Source: Takakia lepidozioides
Lineage: Eukaryota > Streptophyta > Takakiopsida > Takakiales > Takakiaceae
Direction of reading: 5' to 3'
NCBI GenBank assembly: GCA_030704615.1
Contig: CM060731.1
Coordinates: forward strand, 84,858,756 to 84,922,755
Length of the DNA stretch: 64,000 nucleotides
Numbering within the stretch: the stretch's first letter is position 1; each line of letters starts with the position of its first letter. The translations under genes and the position numbers were made by a program. This document shows positions 31,579-44,429 of this stretch, in pieces. The notes beneath the pieces are model-generated. The model worked only from the letters and a program-made list of their open reading frames with translations, did no database searches and was not told where the DNA came from.

Positions 31579-32340
31579 TCACAGAATAGCATCCCCTATC
31601 TCGAGGGGATTCCTGTCATTTAACCATGCCCGAGCCAAGGCTGCATCTAGCCATGCTTGAAGTGTCAGCTTCTCCAGCTGCTGCTTCCATTCTTGTTCAT
31701 TGCATATGGCAATGTCTTTTTTTGTATTGGCTGTGAATAGCCTACTCTCGGTATTTTCCCTCCCCCTCAGCAGTACAGTGTTGCTTGCTAGCAACTTGTT
31801 TCCGTGGTTCTTAGCAGCCTGTAGCTGCTCTTTGAGTGTCTCCACCTCTGCCTCTGTGGTTCGGGATTGTTCCCTTTCCGCATCGAGGTCGGCTTGGACA
31901 TGTTGTATTTTGTCTCTCTGCCTTTGCCACTTCTATTCCCATTCGTCTTGGTGATCTGTCAAGATGTTGTATTGGCGAAGCATAGCAGTCTGTTGATCTT
32001 CCAGGGCCGCAATTGTAGCCTCGTGGTTACATACGGTTCGTGCTGCTGCCAGTTCCCTCCGGTGCTTTTCTTTGAGGTGGTCCATGATCATGGTAAGGTT
32101 CTCCGGGCTTATGTAATCCTTGGCTCTGTCCATGTAGGTTGTCACCTGGCTCAAGGCTTGTACTGCCTGGAGAATTGCATTCCCTGGTGTTTCTTCCAAA
32201 CCCGTGTCCCATGCTGTTGTATGCAGGACCTGCTGTGAGAGTAATAATTCCAAGTTGGAATTACTATCTTGCCGGGGAAATTGCTGCTGACCTTGTGTCA
32301 CCTGTAGCGCTTGTTGTGGCTGTGCGACTATGGCTTGCAC
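31579..32340 (-). pseudogene. Coiled-coil gag-like gene, minus strand, one internal stop
   Basis: Two frames on the minus strand (32340-31933 and 31845-31579) lie in the same register and are separated by in-frame stops and ~87 bases that read on as a coiled coil (DKIQHVQADLDAEREQSRTT). Together they give ~250 residues: Gln-rich N-terminus (QPQQALQVTQGQQQF), a helix with KEKHRRELAAAR and ALEDQQTAMLRQY, then VETLKEQLQAAKNHGNKLL. Heptads and Glu/Lys/Gln richness indicate a long coiled coil. Such proteins open some plant and algal retroelement gag genes, but without a zinc knuckle the family stays open. Its upstream edge lies next to the start of the satellite array. Confidence 0.45.
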
Positions 32341-32460
32341 CTCGTTTGGCTGCTGTGTGAATTCTGCAGGTGCTGCAGGCTAGACCTCCGTGTTTCATGT
32401 ACCGCCAGCCCAGGTCATGGGAAAACTAAATACTGGCCAATAACGGCACCGAAATTGCAG

Positions 32461-35400
32461 GAGTTCTGCAATAGTGAACGAAGAGAACACCCTTTTTTGG
32501 GGGCATTTTTGATTGGTCCGAATTCCGGCGGGGGAGTAGCGGTGGGATGCTGGAAGCCGCTGAACAAAATTGAGCCAAAAACGAAATCGATACGTGCCAG
32601 AAACCCCCAATGAAAGGCAGTGCAAACCTATTTACTGGCTTAAAATAAATTTAAATTCGATTAAATTGTGGAATGGCTTGAGGGAGGAGCGCGTCGATGG
32701 GGAGGCAAATGATTTATTCGTCTGTTGTGTCTCCGCACATGTTCGAGCACATGCGGGCAAAAGAGGGGCTTCAACCACATCCGTTCAATGGGTGCAATAG
32801 TCGTGCGCGCATTGCAGGATTTCTTTTTTCGCATTGAACAAAAACCAGATGACAAGTGAACGCCTCGTTGGACAATCGAACGAATTTCGATTATTACACT
32901 GGGACGTATCGGAGGGTACATTGAACACACCGGCCAAGTTTCAAAGCGAACGAAAAATCATTTGGATGGGCAACCATCCGTTGGCCCGTTGAACGAATTT
33001 CGATTGATCTCATATTACTCTGGGGCGCCTTACATGGCACATTGAACATAGTGGCCAAGTCTCAAAGCCAACCAAAATCATTTCGATGGCCAACCATCCG
33101 TTGAGCCATCGAATGAATTTCGATTGATCTCTGTTTCCTTTCTGCCTCTGCTTTGTATTGCATGTTGTACAACGATAACAAGCGTGAGACCTGCGATTCA
33201 CCTGGGGTTCCACATCGTCTCTAACTTAACTGTTTCTGATTGCGTGTGATGGGACCAGGTGAGGGTCCTCACTTAACATGGATTTTAAAGCTTGAAGTTG
33301 ATTGGAATCGAGTTGAAGAAGCGACGCCATCTGTATCTTTGGGGGAGAACGATCCTTTCTTCCTCTTTCCTTTGATCTTGATGGCTCCTATGTTTAACCT
33401 AGTATGGTGGACAATCAATCATTAGGGCGACTGTCTCTTGTTCCCTATGGCATACTGATGTGACGATGGAGCAATGATACGACAAGCTGACGTGCGTGCC
33501 AAATTTGGGAGCGATCCAAATTCATTTGGACCCAAAACCACAGTTTCTTCCCTGTTTTGCACTCCAAACTTGATTTGTGTTCTACTTCGTGCACTCTTCA
33601 TAGAGAGTTCTGCAATAGTGAACGAAGAGAACACCCTTTTTTGGGGGCATTTTTGATTGGTCCGAATTCCGGCGGGGGAGTAGCGGTGGGATGCTGGAAG
33701 CCGCTGAACAAAATTGAGCCAAAAATGAAATCGATACGTGCCAGAAACCCCCAATGAAAGGCAGTGCAAACCTATTTACTGGCTTAAAATAAATTTAAAT
33801 TCGATTAAATTGTGGAATGGCTTGAGGGAGGAGCGCGTCGATGGGGAGGCAAATGATTTATTCGTCTGTTGTGTCTCCGCACATGTTCGAGCACATGCGG
33901 GCAAAAGAGGGGCTTCAACCACATCCGTTCAATGGGTGCAATAGTCGTGCGCGCATTGCAGGATTTCTTTTTTCGCATTGAACAAAAACCAGATGACAAG
34001 TGAACGCCTCGTTGGACAATCGAACGAATTTCGATTATTACACTGGGACGTATCGGAGGGTACATTGAACACACCGGCCAAGTTTCAAAGCGAACGAAAA
34101 ATCATTTGGATGGGCAACCATCCGTTGGCCCGTTGAACGAATTTCGATTGATCTCATATTACTCTGGGGCGCCTTACATGGCACATTGAACATAGTGGCC
34201 AAGTCTCAAAGCCAACCAAAATCATTTCGATGGCCAACCATCCGTTGAGCCATCGAATGAATTTCGATTGATCTCTGTTTCCTTTCTGCCTCTGCTTTGT
34301 ATTGCATGTTGTACAACGATAACAAGCGTGAGACCTGCGATTCACCTGGGGTTCCACATCGTCTCTAACTTAACTGTTTCTGATTGCGTGTGATGGGACC
34401 AGGTGAGGGTCCTCACTTAACATGGATTTTAAAGCTTGAAGTTGATTGGAATCGAGTTGAAGAAGCGACGCCATCTGTATCTTTGGGGGAGAACGATCCT
34501 TTCTTCCTCTTTCCTTTGATCTTGATGGCTCCTATGTTTAACCTAGTATGGTGGACAATCAATCATTAGGGCGACTGTCTCTTGTTCCCTATGGCATACT
34601 GATGTGACGATGGAGCAATGATACGACAAGCTGACGTGCGTGCCAAATTTGGGAGCGATCCAAATTCATTGGACCCAAAACCACAGTTTCTTCCCTGTTT
34701 TGCACTCCAAACTTGATTTGTGTTCTACTTCGTGCACTCTTCATAGAGAGTTCTGCAATAGTGAACGAAGAGAACACCCTTTTTGGGGGCATTTTTGATT
34801 GGTCCGAATTCCGGCGGGGGAGTAGCGGTGGGATGCTGGAAGCCGCTGAACAAAATTGAGCCAAAAACGAAATCGATACGTGCCAGAAACCCCCAATGAA
34901 AGGCAGTGCAAACCTATTTACTGGCTTAAAATAAATTTAAATTCGATTAAATTGTGGAATGGCTTGAGGGAGGAGCGCGTCGATGGGGAGGCAAATGATT
35001 TATTCGTCTGTTGTGTCTCCGCACATGTTCGAGCACATGCGGGCAAAAGAGGGGCTTCAACCACATCCGTTCAATGGGTGCAATAGTCGTGCGCGCATTG
35101 CAGGATTTCTTTTTTCGCATTGAACAAAAACCAGATGACAAGTGAACGCCTCGTTGGACAATCGAACGAATTTCGATTATTACACTGGGACGTATCGGAG
35201 GGTACATTGAACACACCGGCCAAGTTTCAAAGCGAACGAAAAATCATTTGGATGGGCAACCATCCGTTGGCCCGTTGAACGAATTTCGATTGATCTCATA
35301 TTACTCTGGGGCGCCTTACATGGCACATTGAACATAGTGGCCAAGTCTCAAAGCCAACCAAAATCATTTCGATGGCCAACCATCCGTTGAGCCATCGAAT

Positions 35401-38400
35401 GAATTTCGATTGATCTCTGTTTCCTTTCTGCCTCTGCTTTGTATTGCATGTTGTACAACGATAACAAGCGTGAGACCTGCGATTCACCTGGGGTTCCACA
35501 TCGTCTCTAACTTAACTGTTTCTGATTGCGTGTGATGGGACCAGGTGAGGGTCCTCACTTAACATGGATTTTAAAGCTTGAAGTTGATTGGAATCGAGTT
35601 GAAGAAGCGACGCCATCTGTATCTTTGGGGGAGAACGATCCTTTCTTCCTCTTTCCTTTGATCTTGATGGCTCCTATGTTTAACCTAGTATGGTGGACAA
35701 TCAATCATTAGGGCGACTGTCTCTTGTTCCCTATGGCATACTGATGTGACGATGGAGCAATGATACGACAAGCTGACGTGCGTGCCAAATTTGGGAGCGA
35801 TCCAAATTCATTTGGACCCAAAACCACAGTTTCTTCCCTGTTTTGCACTCCAAACTTGATTTGTGTTCTACTTCGTGCACTCTTCATAGAGAGTTCTGCA
35901 ATAGTGAACGAAGAGAACACCCTTTTTGGGGGCATTTTTGATTGGTCCGAATTCCGGCGGGGGAGTAGCGGTGGGATGCTGGAAGCCGCTGAACAAAATT
36001 GAGCCAAAAACGAAATCGATACGTGCCAGAAACCCCCAATGAAAGGCAGTGCAAACCTATTTACTGGCTTAAAATAAATTTAAATTCAATTAAATTGTGG
36101 AATGGCTTGAGGGAGGAGCGCGTCGATGGGGAGGCAAATGATTTATTCGTCTGTTGTGTCTCCGCACATGTTCGAGCACATGCGGGCAAAAGAGGGGCTT
36201 CAACCACATCCGTTCAATGGGTGCAATAGTCGTGCGCGCATTGCAGGATTTCTTTTTTCGCATTGAACAAAAACCAGATGACAAGTGAACGCCTCGTTGG
36301 ACAATCGAACGAATTTCGATTATTACACTGGGACGTATCGGAGGGTACATTGAACACACCGGCCAAGTTTCAAAGCGAACGAAAAATCATTTGGATGGGC
36401 AACCATCCGTTGGCCCGTTGAACGAATTTCGATTGATCTCATATTACTCTGGGGCGTCTTACATGGCACATTGAACATAGTGGCCAAGTCTCAAAGCCAA
36501 CCAAAATCATTTCGATGGCCAACCATCCGTTGAGCCATCGAATGAATTTCGATTGATCTCTGTTTCCTTTCTGCCTCTGCTTTGTATTGCATGTTGTACA
36601 ACGATAACAAGCGTGAGACCTGCGATTCACCTGGGGTTCCACATCGTCTCTAACTTAACTGTTTGATTGCGTGTGATGGGACCAGGTGAGGGTCCTCACT
36701 TAACATGGATTTTAAAGCTTGAAGTTGATTGGAATCGAGTTGAAGAAGCGACGCCATCTGTATCTTTGGGGGAGAACGATCCTTTCTTCCTCTTTCCTTT
36801 GATCTTGATGGCTCCTATGTTTAACCTAGTATGGTGGACAATCAATCATTAGGGCGACTGTCTCTTGTTCCCTATGGCATACTGATGTGACGATGGAGCA
36901 ATGATACGACAAGCTGACGTGCGTGCCAAATTTGGGAGCGATCCAAATTCATTTGGACCCAAAACCACAGTTTCTTCCCTGTTTTGCACTCCAAACTTGA
37001 TTTGTGTTCTACTTCGTGCACTCTTCATAGAGAGTTCTGCAATAGTGAACGAAGAGAACACCCTTTTTGGGGGCATTTTTGATTGGTCCGAATTCGGCGG
37101 GGGGAGTAGCGGTGGGATGCTGGAAGCCGCTGAACAAAATTGAGCCAAAAACGAAATCGATACGTGCCAGAAACCCCAATGAAAGGCAGTGCAAACCTAT
37201 TTACTGGCTTAAAATAAATTTAAATTCGATAAATTGTGGAATGGCTTGAGGGAGGAGCGCGTCGATGGGGAGGCAAATGATTTATTCGTCTGTTGTGTCT
37301 CCGCACATGTTCGAGCACATGCGGGCAAAAGAGGGGCTTCAACCACATCCGTTCAATGGGTGCAATAGTCGTGCGCGCATTGCAGGATTTCTTTTTTCGC
37401 ATTGAACAAAAACCAGATGACAAGTGAACGCCTCGTTGGACAATCGAACGAATTTCGATTATTACACTGGGACGTATCGGAGGGTACATTGAACACACGG
37501 CCAAGTTTCAAAGCGAACGAAAAATCATTTGGATGGGCAACCATCCGTTGGCCCGTTGAACGAATTTCGATTGATCTCATATTACTCTGGGGCGTCTTAC
37601 ATGGCACATTGAACATAGTGGCCAAGTCTCAAAGCCAACCAAAATCATTTCGATGGCCAACCATCCGTTGAGCCATCGAATGAATTTCGATTGATCTCTG
37701 TTTCCTTTCTGCCTCTGCTTTGTATTGCATGTTGTACAACGATAACAAGCGTGAGACCTGCGATTCACCTGGGGTTCCACATCGTCTCTAACTTAACTGT
37801 TTCTGATTGCGTGTGATGGGACCAGGTGAGGGTCCTCACTTAACATGGATTTTAAAGCTTGAAGTTGATTGGAATCGAGTTGAAGAAGCGACGCCATCTG
37901 TATCTTGGGGGGGAGAACGATCCTTTCTTCCTCTTTCCTTTGATCTTGATGGCTCCTATGTTTAACCTAGTATGGTGGACAATCAATCATTAGGGCGACT
38001 GTCTCTTGTTCCCTATGGCATACTGATGTGACGATGGAGCAATGATACGACAAGCTGACGTGCGTGCCAAATTTGGGAGCGATCCAAATTCATTTGGACC
38101 CAAAACCACAGTTTCTTCCCTGTTTTGCACTCCAAACTTGATTTGTGTTCTACTTCGTGCACTCTTCATAGAGAGTTCTGCAATAGTGAACGAAGAGAAC
38201 ACCCTTTTTTGGGGGCATTTTTGATTGGTCCGAATTCCGGCGGGGGAGTAGCGGTGGGATGCTGGAAGCCGCTGAACAAAATTGAGCCAAAAACGAAATC
38301 GATACGTGCCAGAAACCCCCAATGAAAGGCAGTGCAAACCTATTTACTGGCTTAAAATAAATTTAAATTCAATTAAATTGTGGAATGGCTTGAGGGAGGA

Positions 38401-41400
38401 GCGCGTCGATGGGGAGGCAAATGATTTATTCGTCTGTTGTGTCTCCGCACATGTTCGAGCACATGCGGGCAAAAGAGGGGCTTCAACCACATCCGTTCAA
38501 TGGGTGCAATAGTCGTGCGCGCATTGCAGGATTTCTTTTTTCGCATTGAACAAAAACCAGATGACAAGTGAACGCCTCGTTGGACAATCGAACGAATTTC
38601 GATTATTACACTGGGACGTATCGGAGGGTACATTGAACACACCGGCCAAGTTTCAAAGCGAACGAAAAATCATTTGGATGGGCAACCATCCGTTGGCCCG
38701 TTGAACGAATTTCGATTGATCTCATATTACTCTGGGGCGTCTTACATGGCACATTGAACATAGTGGCCAAGTCTCAAAGCCAACCAAAATCATTTCGATG
38801 GCCAACCATCCGTTGAGCCATCGAATGAATTTCGATTGATCTCTGTTTCCTTTCTGCCTCTGCTTTGTATTGCATGTTGTACAACGATAACAAGCGTGAG
38901 ACCTGCGATTCACCTGGGGTTCCACATCGTCTCTAACTTAACTGTTTCTGATTGCGTGTGATGGGACCAGGTGAGGGTCCTCACTTAACATGGATTTTAA
39001 AGCTTGAAGTTGATTGGAATCGAGTTGAAGAAGCGACGCCATCTGTATCTTTGGGGGAGAACGATCCTTTCTTCCTCTTTCCTTTGATCTTGATGGCTCC
39101 TATGTTTAACCTAGTATGGTGGACAATCAATCATTAGGGCGACTGTCTCTTGTTCCCTATGGCATATACTGATGTGACGATGGAGCAATGATACGACAAG
39201 CTGACGTGCGTGCCAAATTTGGGAGCGATCCAAATTCATTTGGACCCAAAACCACAGTTTCTTCCCTGTTTTGCACTCCAAACTTGATTTGTGTTCTACT
39301 TCGTGCACTCTTCATAGAGAGTTCTGCAATAGTGAACGAAGAGAACACCCTTTTTTGGGGGCATTTTTGATTGGTCCGAATTCCGGCGGGGGAGTAGCGG
39401 TGGGATGCTGGAAGCCGCTGAACAAAATTGAGCCAAAAACGAAATCGATACGTGCCAGAAACCCCCAATGAAAGGCAGTGCAAACCTATTTACTGGCTTA
39501 AAATAAATTTAAATTCAATTAAATTGTGGAATGGCTTGAGGGAGGAGCGCGTCGATGGGGAGGCAAATGATTTATTCGTCTGTTGTGTCTCCGCACATGT
39601 TCGAGCACATGCGGGCAAAAGAGGGGCTTCAACCACATCCGTTCAATGGGTGCAATAGTCGTGCGCGCATTGCAGGATTTCTTTTTCGCATTGAACAAAA
39701 ACCAGATGACAAGTGAACGCCTCGTTGGACAATCGAACGAATTTCGATTATTACACTGGGACGTATCGGAGGGTACATTGAACACACCGGCCAAGTTTCA
39801 AAGCGAACGAAAAATCATTTGGATGGGCAACCATCCGTTGGCCGTTGAACGAATTTCGATTGATCTCATATTACTCTGGGGCGTCTTACATGGCACATTG
39901 AACATAGTGGCCAAGTCTCAAAGCCAACCAAAATCATTTCGATGGCCAACCATCCGTTGAGCCATCGAATGAATTTCGATTGATCTCTGTTTCCTTTCTG
40001 CCTCTGCTTTGTATTGCATGTTGTACAACGATAACAAGCGTGAGACCTGCGATTCACCTGGGGTTCCACATCGTCTCTAACTTAACTGTTTCTGATTGCG
40101 TGTGATGGGACCAGGTGAGGGTCCTCACTTAACATGGATTTTAAAGCTTGAAGTTGATTGGAATCGAGTTGAAGAAGCGACGCCATCTGTATCTTTGGGG
40201 GAGAACGATCCTTTCTTCCTCTTTCTTTGATCTTGATGGCTCCTATGTTTAACCTAGTATGGTGGACAATCAATCATTAGGGCGACTGTCTCTTGTTCCC
40301 TATGGCATACTGATGTGACGATGGAGCAATGATACGACAAGCTGACGTGCGTGCCAAATTTGGGAGCGATCCAAATTCATTTGGACCCAAAACCACAGTT
40401 TCTTCCCTGCTGTTTTGCACTCCAAACTTGATTTGTGTTCTACTTCGTGCACTCTTCATAGAGAGTTCTGCAATAGTGAACGAAGAGAACACCCTTTTTT
40501 GGGGGCATTTTGATTGGTCCGAATTCCGGCGGGGGAGTAGCGGTGGGATGCTGGAAGCCGCTGAACAAAATTGAGCCAAAAACGAAATCGATACGTGCCA
40601 GAAACCCCCAATGAAAGGCAGTGCAAACCTATTTACTGGCTTAAAATAAATTTAAATTCGAATTAAATTGTGGAATGGCTTGAGGGAGGAGCGCGTCGAT
40701 GGGGAGGCAAATGATTTATTCGTCTGTTGTGTCTCCGCACATGTTCGAGCACATGCGGGCAAAAGAGGGGCTTCAACCACATCCGTTCAATGGGTGCAAT
40801 AGTCGTGCGCGCATTGCAGGATTTCTTTTTCGCATTGAACAAAAACCAGATGACAAGTGAACGCCTCGTTGGACAATCGAACGAATTTCGATTATTACAC
40901 TGGGACGTATCGGAGGGTACATTGAACACACCGGCCAAGTTTCAAAGCGAACGAAAATCATTGGATGGGCAACCATCCGTTGGCCCGTTGAACGAATTTC
41001 GATTGATCTCATATTACTGGGGCGCTTACATGGCACATTGAACATAGTGGCCAAGTCTCAAGCCAACCAAAATCATTTCGATGGCCAAACATCCGTTGAC
41101 CAAAATCATTTCGATGGCCAAACCACCGTTGAGCCATCGAATGAATTTCGATTGATCTCTGTTTTCCTTTCTCCTCTGCTTTGTATTGCATGTTGTACAA
41201 CGATAACAACGTGAGACCTCGATTCACCTGGGGTTCCACATCGTCTCTAACTAACTGTTTCTGATTGCGTGTGATGGGACCAGGTTGAGTGGGTCCTCAC
41301 TTAACATGGATTTTAAAGCTTTGAAGTTGATTGGAATCGAGTTAAGAATCGACGCCATCTGTATCTTTGGGAGAACGATCCTTTCTTCCTCTTTCCTTTG

Positions 41401-41427
41401 ATCTTGATGCTCCTATGTTTAAACCTA
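32461..41427 (+). repeat. Satellite array, ~1143-bp unit, seven full copies and one partial
   Basis: The landmark GAGTTCTGCAATAGTGAACG starts at 32461, 33605, 34748, 35891, 37032, 38173, 39319 and 40463, giving unit lengths 1144, 1143, 1143, 1141, 1141, 1146 and 1144. Units differ by a few substitutions and single-base indels; only the last, next to the gap, has many small indels. Each unit holds three ~115-bp sub-repeats ending GAATTTCGATT (32880, 32991 and 33111 in unit 1). The first unit begins abruptly at GCAG/GAGTTCTG. Recurrent frames of 60-115 codons repeat because the DNA repeats; I see no sign that they are genes. Confidence 0.97.
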
Positions 41428-41927
41428 NNNNNNNNNNNNNNNNNNNNNNNNNNNNNNNNNNNNNNNNNNNNNNNNNNNNNNNNNNNNNNNNNNNNNNNNN
41501 NNNNNNNNNNNNNNNNNNNNNNNNNNNNNNNNNNNNNNNNNNNNNNNNNNNNNNNNNNNNNNNNNNNNNNNNNNNNNNNNNNNNNNNNNNNNNNNNNNNN
41601 NNNNNNNNNNNNNNNNNNNNNNNNNNNNNNNNNNNNNNNNNNNNNNNNNNNNNNNNNNNNNNNNNNNNNNNNNNNNNNNNNNNNNNNNNNNNNNNNNNNN
41701 NNNNNNNNNNNNNNNNNNNNNNNNNNNNNNNNNNNNNNNNNNNNNNNNNNNNNNNNNNNNNNNNNNNNNNNNNNNNNNNNNNNNNNNNNNNNNNNNNNNN
41801 NNNNNNNNNNNNNNNNNNNNNNNNNNNNNNNNNNNNNNNNNNNNNNNNNNNNNNNNNNNNNNNNNNNNNNNNNNNNNNNNNNNNNNNNNNNNNNNNNNNN
41901 NNNNNNNNNNNNNNNNNNNNNNNNNNN
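41428..41927. other. Assembly gap (500 N)
   Basis: A run of N of round length at the end of the satellite array, so the true array length is unknown. Frames through it are meaningless. Confidence 0.99.
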
Positions 41928-42257
41928 CCACAACATTTTCAAATGTCAATTTGCTGTGGTCATCCATATTTGTCACGTACATTACACACGTCTATCCATA
42001 CCTGCTCTGATCACCCATCCTGTTGGATCCACAATCCTCCAGAAAATGATTGAGGATGTTTGTAGGACGCCCTCTTGTCATTGCAGGACTTCGCTGTGGA
42101 GCGTAAAGAGAGTTCTTGTCCTCAACATGGACGCTTGTGTTTGGGTAAACGTGTATTTCCATCCTCATTCTCTAAAAGCTGAAATACCCTGCAACAATGG
42201 ATTTGCAACTGTCACTGAGTAGTACTTGGTATCAAGTTCGGCCTCCATCCATGAACG
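41928..42257. other. No gene seen between gap and transposase-like gene
   Basis: Unique sequence without a recognisable frame; it may belong to the 5' part of the gene that follows. Confidence 0.4.
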
Positions 42258-43000
42258 GTGTTCTTGGAAGATGAGACGAAGGATGCTTATGGGAATTTTT
42301 TGGAAAGTGCCGTCATTCTGCATACATATTTTGGCAACGGCAAAGAGTGGCGGCTCCCAATTTCTGAATCCATACCTTACAGTGTAATTGGTGAAATCGT
42401 GCCTAAAGAGTTCCCACGCTGGAACTTGTCTGAGCCTCCTTCCACAAGAGGGTCTGGCTTCCAAGATGTGAAGTCTGCCATGAGGGATGTGGACACCTCC
42501 TCACAAGCAGAGAAGCCAAAACATGTGAAAAGGGAAACCAAATCGGAAGAGGTGCCGCTCCATTGCTCGTCTTTGGGTGCACTTTGCAGGGAAACAGTCG
42601 TCCACAATTTATCCAGTGACGAAGAAGACTGTATGGTCCTTCCATCGTATGTGTCGAAGTCCTCCGTCTCCAGGAGTGTGCAGATGTCGACAAACAATGA
42701 GCACACACCCTCGGACTCAACTTCTGTCCGCTCAGTAATTGACATATTACGGAGAATGAAGACTGCGGGTTCCCGCTTTAGTGACCTTCTTATGCTTGAC
42801 TACGACAAAACTCCAATCCATTCTGTGGAGACTTTGCCTGAAGTTGTGGATGGGAATGTTATCTACGAGTTCCCTCTAGTGCCGCCGAGCGCAGGCCCCG
42901 ACGGCATGCTGGCAGGAATGAACAGGAAACATGACGGCCACCCATGGTGTGTCACCAAAACTTCCTCGTCCAATCTGGGTGATGGAGTTCGTGTGCTCGT
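42258..43000 (+). pseudogene. N-terminal part of a SWIM/transposase-like gene, interrupted at ~43.0 kb
   Basis: This 248-codon frame has a Ser-rich acidic middle (SSDEEDCMVLP, SDSTSVRSVIDILRRMKT) and ends with GMNRKHDGHPWCVTKTSSSN, which looks like the opening of a zinc-binding DNA-recognition domain of plant transposase-like proteins. The frame then runs into chromovirus integrase sequence near 42960-43020. The likely continuation, a Cys-rich segment (FKCARCNAAPTYMSVC), lies in opposite orientation at about 45260, and the SWIM end lies at 47.4-48.1 kb. See the inversion finding. The family identity is inference. Confidence 0.45.
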
Positions 43001-43011
43001 GTAGTGGTAAC

Positions 43012-43765
43012 ATGTGCTCGAGAAATATTTCAAATGTCCAGCACACAGAAGAAGATGGGGACGAGGCTGAAGATGAGCACCGCCTTCCGACCCACGACCG
43101 ACGGCCAAACGGAAAGAGTGAATTCCGTAGTGAAGCAGATCTTGCGGAATTACGTGTCGGCAGACCAAACAGACTGGGTGGAACACTTAGACGCAGCAGA
43201 GTTTTGTTATAATAACATAGAACACTCCGCAACGGGAGTTTTCCCTTTCATATTGGTCTATGGAAAAGCACCTCTGGTGCCGACAAGTTGGGCCGCCTAG
43301 GACGTTGCGGAACCGGCAGTAGCGGCGGTACTGGAAGAACGCGAGCGTTTGTTGAAGCTCGCAAAGTACAACATTGCCAAAGCTAGGAAACGGTATGAAA
43401 GGCAGGTGAATCGGAAGCGGAGGGAAGTCAAGTTTGAGGCAGGCACGGAGGTCTGGTTGAACATCAAGAATTTCCGACTACCTCCGGAAGTGAGTCCAAA
43501 GTTCGTACCTCCATATGCGGGACCCTTTCGCATCCGGAAGGTTATGAATGAGGATGTGTATGAATTGGAGCTGTTGGCAAACAGCAAGGTGCATCCAGTA
43601 TTCCACGTCTCCCTTTTGAAGCCTTACTTCAAAGATGAAGCGCGTCCGAATCGGCATCAAGTGTTGTGTCCACCACCTGTGCTGTTGGATCATGAAAATG
43701 AACCCGAGTACGAGGTGGAGGCAGTACTTAAGTCGAGGAGGTTCAAGAATCGAGAAACATAGTAT
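43012..43765 (+). pseudogene. Chromovirus integrase C-terminal half and chromodomain
   Basis: The sequence begins in the middle of the integrase core: GTRLKMSTAFRPTTDGQTER is the classic segment before the catalytic Glu region, followed by LRNYV...WVEHLDAAEFCYNN. A stop at 43298-43300 (AA-stop-DV) and reading on in frame 43349 give the GPY/F segment (SPKFVPPYAGPFRIRK) and NSKVHPVFHVSLLKPYF. A chromodomain follows: EYEVEAVLKSRRF, a stop at 43760-43762, then YLVKWKGYHHVEASWVRASE. Chromodomains in Ty3/gypsy integrases bind modified histones and steer insertion. Two nonsense codons and the missing 5' part make it inactive. Confidence 0.85.
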
Positions 43766-43910
43766 CTCGTCAAATGGAAGGGCTATCATCATGTGGAGGC
43801 ATCTTGGGTGCGTGCCTCAGAAATGGGAAACGCATCTGAGGCGGTTGCAGTTTTCGAAGGACGACCTCAAAAGTGGAAGAAGCGTTGATGGGGACATCAA
43901 CCTTGGAGCG

Positions 43911-43920
43911 TGGGGGAGGA
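43911..43920 (+). other. Probable polypurine tract
   Basis: TGGGGGAGGA lies about 30 bp after the end of the chromodomain frame, the place where the plus-strand primer of LTR elements normally sits, directly before the 3' LTR. Confidence 0.45.
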
Positions 43921-44425
43921 AATGCATGCTTAGCCCGGCTTAGCTAGCTTAGGAATCCGATTGCAAAAACTTGTATTGTACAAAAAATTGTTATAAAGGA
44001 AATGGGTTCCAAATGTTGTGCGTCCTATTTTGTTTAGAATGGTGATGCATGGTGTGGTTGGCTAGTGTGTAGAATGCATGCTAGCTTACAAAAGTGGGAA
44101 AGGTAAATTGGGTTAATCGTGTGTTTGCGCAGTGCCGAAATCGGATGACTCCCATCCAAGGGGCAAGGAAACTTGCGCCTTCTTTAGGAGTTCACGTGCT
44201 AGTGCGCACCTGGCGCGTGCGTATACTATAACTGCGCTACCGAGGGGGTTGCTTTGTAGTGCGGGCTAACGTGGAAGCTACGTGCTTCCGTTCACGTACT
44301 ATAATCGTGTAGCCTCGGGACGAAGTCGTAGTGCGGCTTCGGCGTGTTCCCGTACCTCAGGCCAGCATTCCAAGGCGGACCCAATTGTAGTGATTGGGGC
44401 GCGCGGTTGGTTCAAGGTTATCTTC
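43921..44425 (+). mobile_element. Presumed 3' non-coding end or LTR of the chromovirus fragment
   Basis: A gene-free stretch with internal near-repeats (ACTATAACTGCGCTACCGAG and ACTATAATCGTGTAGCCTCG). It does not match the LTR at 10846-11570, so it may be an LTR of another family or 3' untranslated sequence. Confidence 0.3.
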
Positions 44426-44429
44426 CTAG

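Noticed and set aside
32570-41239. Conserved small proteins repeated eight times (76, 89 and 67 codons)
   Set aside because: They recur only because the 1143-bp DNA unit recurs, occur on both strands, lack domains, and vary freely with indels.
41313-42222. Open frames of 185-274 codons across 41428-41927
   Set aside because: They consist almost entirely of unknown residues from the run of N.
43921-44425. 3' LTR identical to the 10846-11570 family
   Set aside because: No match to the TGTCGCG start or the GCGCGACA end was found, so I left it as presumed 3' non-coding sequence.
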